This document shows, one piece after another, positions 61,531 through 64,000 of a stretch of 64,000 nucleotides of DNA (position 1 is its first letter; the number at the start of each line of letters is the position of its first letter). The DNA is taken from assembly GCA_001179505.1 (NCBI GenBank), contig CDMY01000223.1:62001-126000 (forward strand), read 5' to 3'. The notes under the pieces are model-generated. The model was not told the origin of the DNA. It saw nothing but the letters and a program-made list of their open reading frames with translations, and made no database searches. Source of the stretch: Vitrella brassicaformis. Lineage: Eukaryota > Sar > Vitrellaceae. The position numbers and the translations under genes were made by a program.

Positions 61531-62506
61531 TCAACTTACATCATAATATAAAATGTAGACAGCGATGCACACACACACACTCTTGCTGCCCTTCCGAGCC
61601 GTCGTTCTACGTAGAAATGTGGGAAGCGAGGTGGAGTAGCTGAGTGCCGTGATGATCGCCAGCGACAGCACCGCCACCAGCAGCCACATCAGCACCTTGC
61701 CCCACCGCAGCGGTCCCGGGAGTCGCCGCATACACCGCTTGCAGCATGTCGGCCCTGCGTGAACAGAAACGATAGCCGACAGAGGTCGTGATAGACAGAG
61801 GTCTCAGACCTCTCCCTGCTGCACAGCAGAGGGGCGGGCAGATAACAACGAAGCCTCTACTCTGTGGCTGTGCACACACACACCGGGCAGGCCAACAGAC
61901 AGGAATGCGCACAGGAACTTGCTCCCGAGGGCGTGAAAAGTGACGTGGGTGGCATCATAGAGACGAGAGCTTAACTGGTGGGCTCAGCACGTGGCTCAGC
62001 ACGGCCAAGGTGATGACGCAAGGGAGCCATCACGCTGTCGCATTCGCATTACTCACCGGCCAATCCCAGAATGATGGGATTCTGAGCAGTGGTCCCGCGT
62101 AAGCGCCCAGGAACCTCGCGGCGTTCTGTGCCGAGCGGGGAAGTCGGTTGTTGAATGTGACGTCCTTGGTGTGCTGCACATACAACGACACACACAGCAC
62201 TGTCTGTGTGCTTGATGCTGCTGTGGGTGTGGGTTTGGGTGTGGCTTACCCTCCAGCAGGTCGAACACCGAGCTGTCCAGCTTGACCAAGCCCCTCTCAG
62301 AGCGGCGCAGTGCCGCCTCGGCCTTGAAGCTGCCGGTGGTCGGTTGGTCCTCCTCCTTGTCTCTCTGACCTTTTTCCTGCCACTTTCCATGGCCTTCTGG
62401 AGCGGGTTGTCGAGGCATGGCCTGCGACGGTCTCTGGGGCCTTGGACGTGGTCTCCAGGAAGTGCGTGATCGACGAGGCGGTCAAGTTCTCGTACGTCAG
62501 GGCCAT
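61531..62506 (-). CDS. Possible membrane protein, unknown
   Basis: Tentative model. The first exon starts at the ATG at 62506 (MALTYENLTASSITHFLETT). Downstream segments KAEAALRRSERGLVKLDSSV and FDLLEG precede a GTAAGC donor near 62250. A middle exon (about 62160-62056) reads VTFNNRLPRSAQNAARFLGA, then YAGPLLRIPSFWDWP. The last exon, after an acceptor near 61756, encodes a strong membrane segment (VLMWLLVAVLSLAIITALSY) and ends at 61531. The exon chain is not verified in phase throughout. A C-terminal membrane anchor is the only functional hint. Confidence 0.4.
61812..62025 (+). repeat. Direct repeat copy A (about 210 bp)
   Basis: This segment (including GGGCAGGCCAACAGAC, GGAACTTGCTCCCGAGGGCG and GCTCAGCACG.CCAAGGTGAT) is repeated at 62539-62748 in the same orientation with small indels. 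I estimate most positions agree. Copy A lies within an intron of the tentative gene at 61531-62506. Confidence 0.85.
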
Positions 62507-62538
62507 GGTGCCCTCACCAACGCCTACAGTCTCGGCGC

Positions 62539-62748
62539 TCCCTGCTGCTCACGAGCAGAGGGGGCGGGCAGACGACAACGAACACCTCTCCTCTGTGTCT
62601 GTGCACACACACACCGGGCAGGCCAACAGACTGCGCACAGGAACTTGCTCCCGAGGGCGTGAAGTGACGTGCGTGGCATCGTACCCGAAAAATAAGAGAA
62701 ATGGCGACAGCCTAACTGCGCTCAGCACGACCAAGGTGATGAGCGAAA
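62539..62748 (+). repeat. Direct repeat copy B (about 210 bp)
   Basis: Second copy of the repeat at 61812-62025. The same ordered words occur, again beginning with CCCTGCTGC and ending with CCAAGGTGATGA. Copy B lies just upstream of the start codon of the tentative gene. The two copies therefore bracket its first exons. Confidence 0.85.
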
Positions 62749-63175
62749 GCAAGGGCGCAGGGGAGCAGATGAGAGAGGCTCAGCGACGTCCTCATCAGAC
62801 GGCTGCAGCTTCTCTCCCTTGCGTTTGCGCGATGGCGGGATGTGTGGTTCAGGTTGGGCAGCGGAGGCGGCGGGGTGCGAGGGCCTCCTGGAGCGGGGGC
62901 CGTCCTTGCTTTCTGTGATGACATCAGGGGGAAATCCAGAGAGGGAAAGGCAGAGAAACGATGACGTCCTGGGTGAAAGGAGATGGAATGGCATAATCTG
63001 TTGGTTGTCCGTAGGGAACTGCACTCTCTTGCTGCCCACTGTCTGAAGAAACGGTTTCTTTCAGAAAAATTGTTTCTCGTGAGACAGAGGGATTCTCGAC
63101 ACAACAGGAATTTACAGAAAGGACAGGAGACAAGAGGGGATCGTATTCATCGCTTTCCCACTCTGCCTTCCCCAT
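62722..63175 (-). CDS. Possible small two-exon protein, unknown
   Basis: From the ATG at 63175 (MGKAEWESDEYDPLLSPVLS) a frame runs through SRETIFLKETVSSDSGQQES to AIPSPFTQ. A second segment (about 62905-62722) encodes PSRKRKGEKLQPSDEDVAEP before a stop. The splice junction between them is not clear. Composition is acidic/Ser-rich then basic, as in a regulatory or nuclear protein. Support is weak. Confidence 0.3.
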
Positions 63176-63461
63176 CCGTGCCCCTTTAGGCCCGGCAGAT
63201 GCGAATGGGCATGCCGGAGACAGCTCGAGGACGAACGAACGAAAATATGGCGGGTCGTCGAACCCGCTCGCCCCGCATCCATGCAGGCAGCCCGAAGGCT
63301 GATGCAGCCCACGACACGTGTGCCTCAGGCAATGCTCCTGCTGAAACAGATGCAATCCCCACACTTTTGCAATGTATGCCAAGAGGGAACGGGGGGGGAC
63401 ATTCTATACGCCACGACGCGAAGGTTTGACCATCATTTTATACGGCCCTTGACTGGGTCAG

Positions 63462-63806
63462 TCATATGAGGCGCAGCGGCTCAGGATCCCCGAATTCCAC
63501 AGCACCACACAGTGGGTACTTGGAGACACGAGGAAACACCAGCTGCATGTATGGTCGTAGACGGCAGACGGCTGCATCTACTGCCTCGGGAGGAAACTCT
63601 CCTCGGTATGATCGAATGACGCCTCGAAACCTCGCCGCTGCATTCGCCTCCACCGAACGGCTACAACGATGTGCGATTTGCAGTGGAAAGGCCCACGAAA
63701 CGACGGGGGCGTCCTCAGCCTGAGATAGAAGAGCCTTTCCACGACAGCCACGCGTCCCTGCAGAAGAACACACGAGTTGCACGGACGAGCGGAGAGAAGA
63801 AGGCAT
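63462..63806 (-). CDS. Hypothetical 114-residue protein
   Basis: Intronless frame with an ATG at 63806. The second half (RFRGVIRSYRGEFPPEAVDA, RLRPYMQLVFPRVSKY) has a globular-protein composition and no microsatellite-derived residues, unlike most chance frames in this window. No family is recognised. It may be one exon of a longer gene. Confidence 0.35.
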   Translation of the reverse strand: MPSSLRSSVQLVCSSAGTRGCRGKALLSQAEDAPVVSWAFPLQIAHRCSRSVEANAAARFRGVIRSYRGEFPPEAVDAAVCRLRPYMQLVFPRVSKYPLCGAVEFGDPEPLRLI

Positions 63807-63874
63807 GCGCGCACCGAAGAGGACGCCACACTTCTACGACATCCGTAAGCCCACGAACACGCTTGCATGCATAC

Positions 63875-63975
63875 GGGGCAACCCGGCATTCTCACATAGT
63901 GCGGGGCAACCCGATATCCTCACATAGCAAGGGGCAACCCGGTATCCTCACACATCACGCGGGGCAACCCGGCAA
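63875..63975 (+). repeat. Tandem repeat, about 28-bp unit
   Basis: Four units start with GGGGCAACCCG at 63875, 63903, 63931 and 63961, followed by a variable ATATCCTCACATA-like part. Spacing is 28, 28 and 30 bp. The array stops near 63975 inside the window. Confidence 0.85.
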
Positions 63976-64000
63976 TTATACTGAGACACGATGCGACGGA

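Noticed and set aside
63875-64000. CRISPR array
   Set aside because: Only a short core is conserved, the unit is 28 bp without unique spacers, and the genome is a eukaryotic nuclear one.

Overview
This is eukaryotic nuclear DNA. It is GC-rich, has many short spliceosomal introns (about 60-130 bp, GT-AG with one probable GC-AG) and is packed with (TG)n, (CTGT)n and (GGAT)n microsatellites in introns and spacers. The gene content fits a flagellated protist with a complex plastid: a radial-spoke MORN protein, a SHIPPO-repeat protein, a kinesin-3, a plant/algal HEAAH membrane protein, and an MsrA whose signal peptide ends in the ...DAF... pattern seen in complex plastids of red-algal origin. My best guess is a chromerid-type alveolate (for example Vitrella-like). 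That is inference; no rRNA or organelle marker is present to prove it.

Layout. 1-1313 microsatellite spacer; 1314-2434 (-) SHIPPO protein; 2568-4765 (+) HEAAH membrane protein; 5731-7247 (-) membrane bZIP; 7359-7703 (+) small membrane protein; 7704-9466 no supported gene; 9467-13969 (+) NPRL3 (GATOR1), with an assembly gap; 15244-17238 (-) and 17497-18825 (+) two head-to-head paralogues of an EF-hand single-pass protein; 20601-22596 (-) glycerol dehydrogenase; 22736-23796 (+) short-chain dehydrogenase; 24383-29854 (-) kinesin-3 with FHA domain and CaaX end; 30328-32016 (+) secreted protein made of 27-residue helical repeats; second gap; 32733-37550 (-) RSPH10B-like; 37702-39307 (-) JMJD4-like; 39424-44900 (+) kinesin-like protein with a degenerate motor; 45072-49435 (+) clostripain-family peptidase; 49926-51461 (-) unknown basic protein; 51869-54469 (+) YL1/VPS72; 54926-56266 (-) MsrA; 56469-58528 (+) pentameric ligand-gated channel; 58980-59447 (-) small organelle-type protein; 59507-61151 (+) 2OG-Fe(II) oxygenase; 61531-62506, 62722-63175 and 63462-63806 (-) weakly supported genes; terminal tandem repeat from 63875.

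The genes do not form one pathway. The strongest organisational signal is their arrangement: nine neighbouring pairs start head-to-head, most with less than 300 bp between start codons, so shared bidirectional promoters appear to be the rule. Several genes relate to flagella or microtubules (SHIPPO, RSPH10B, kinesin-3, degenerate kinesin). Others concern nutrient or stress signalling (NPRL3, membrane bZIP, MsrA) and chromatin or translation (YL1, JMJD4).

Exon boundaries were worked out by eye from splice sites and reading phase. They close exactly in phase for the SHIPPO, bZIP, EF-hand (both), SDR, 27-mer repeat and JMJD4 genes and for NPRL3 up to the gap. Other gene models are approximate inside, although most ends are set by visible start and stop codons.
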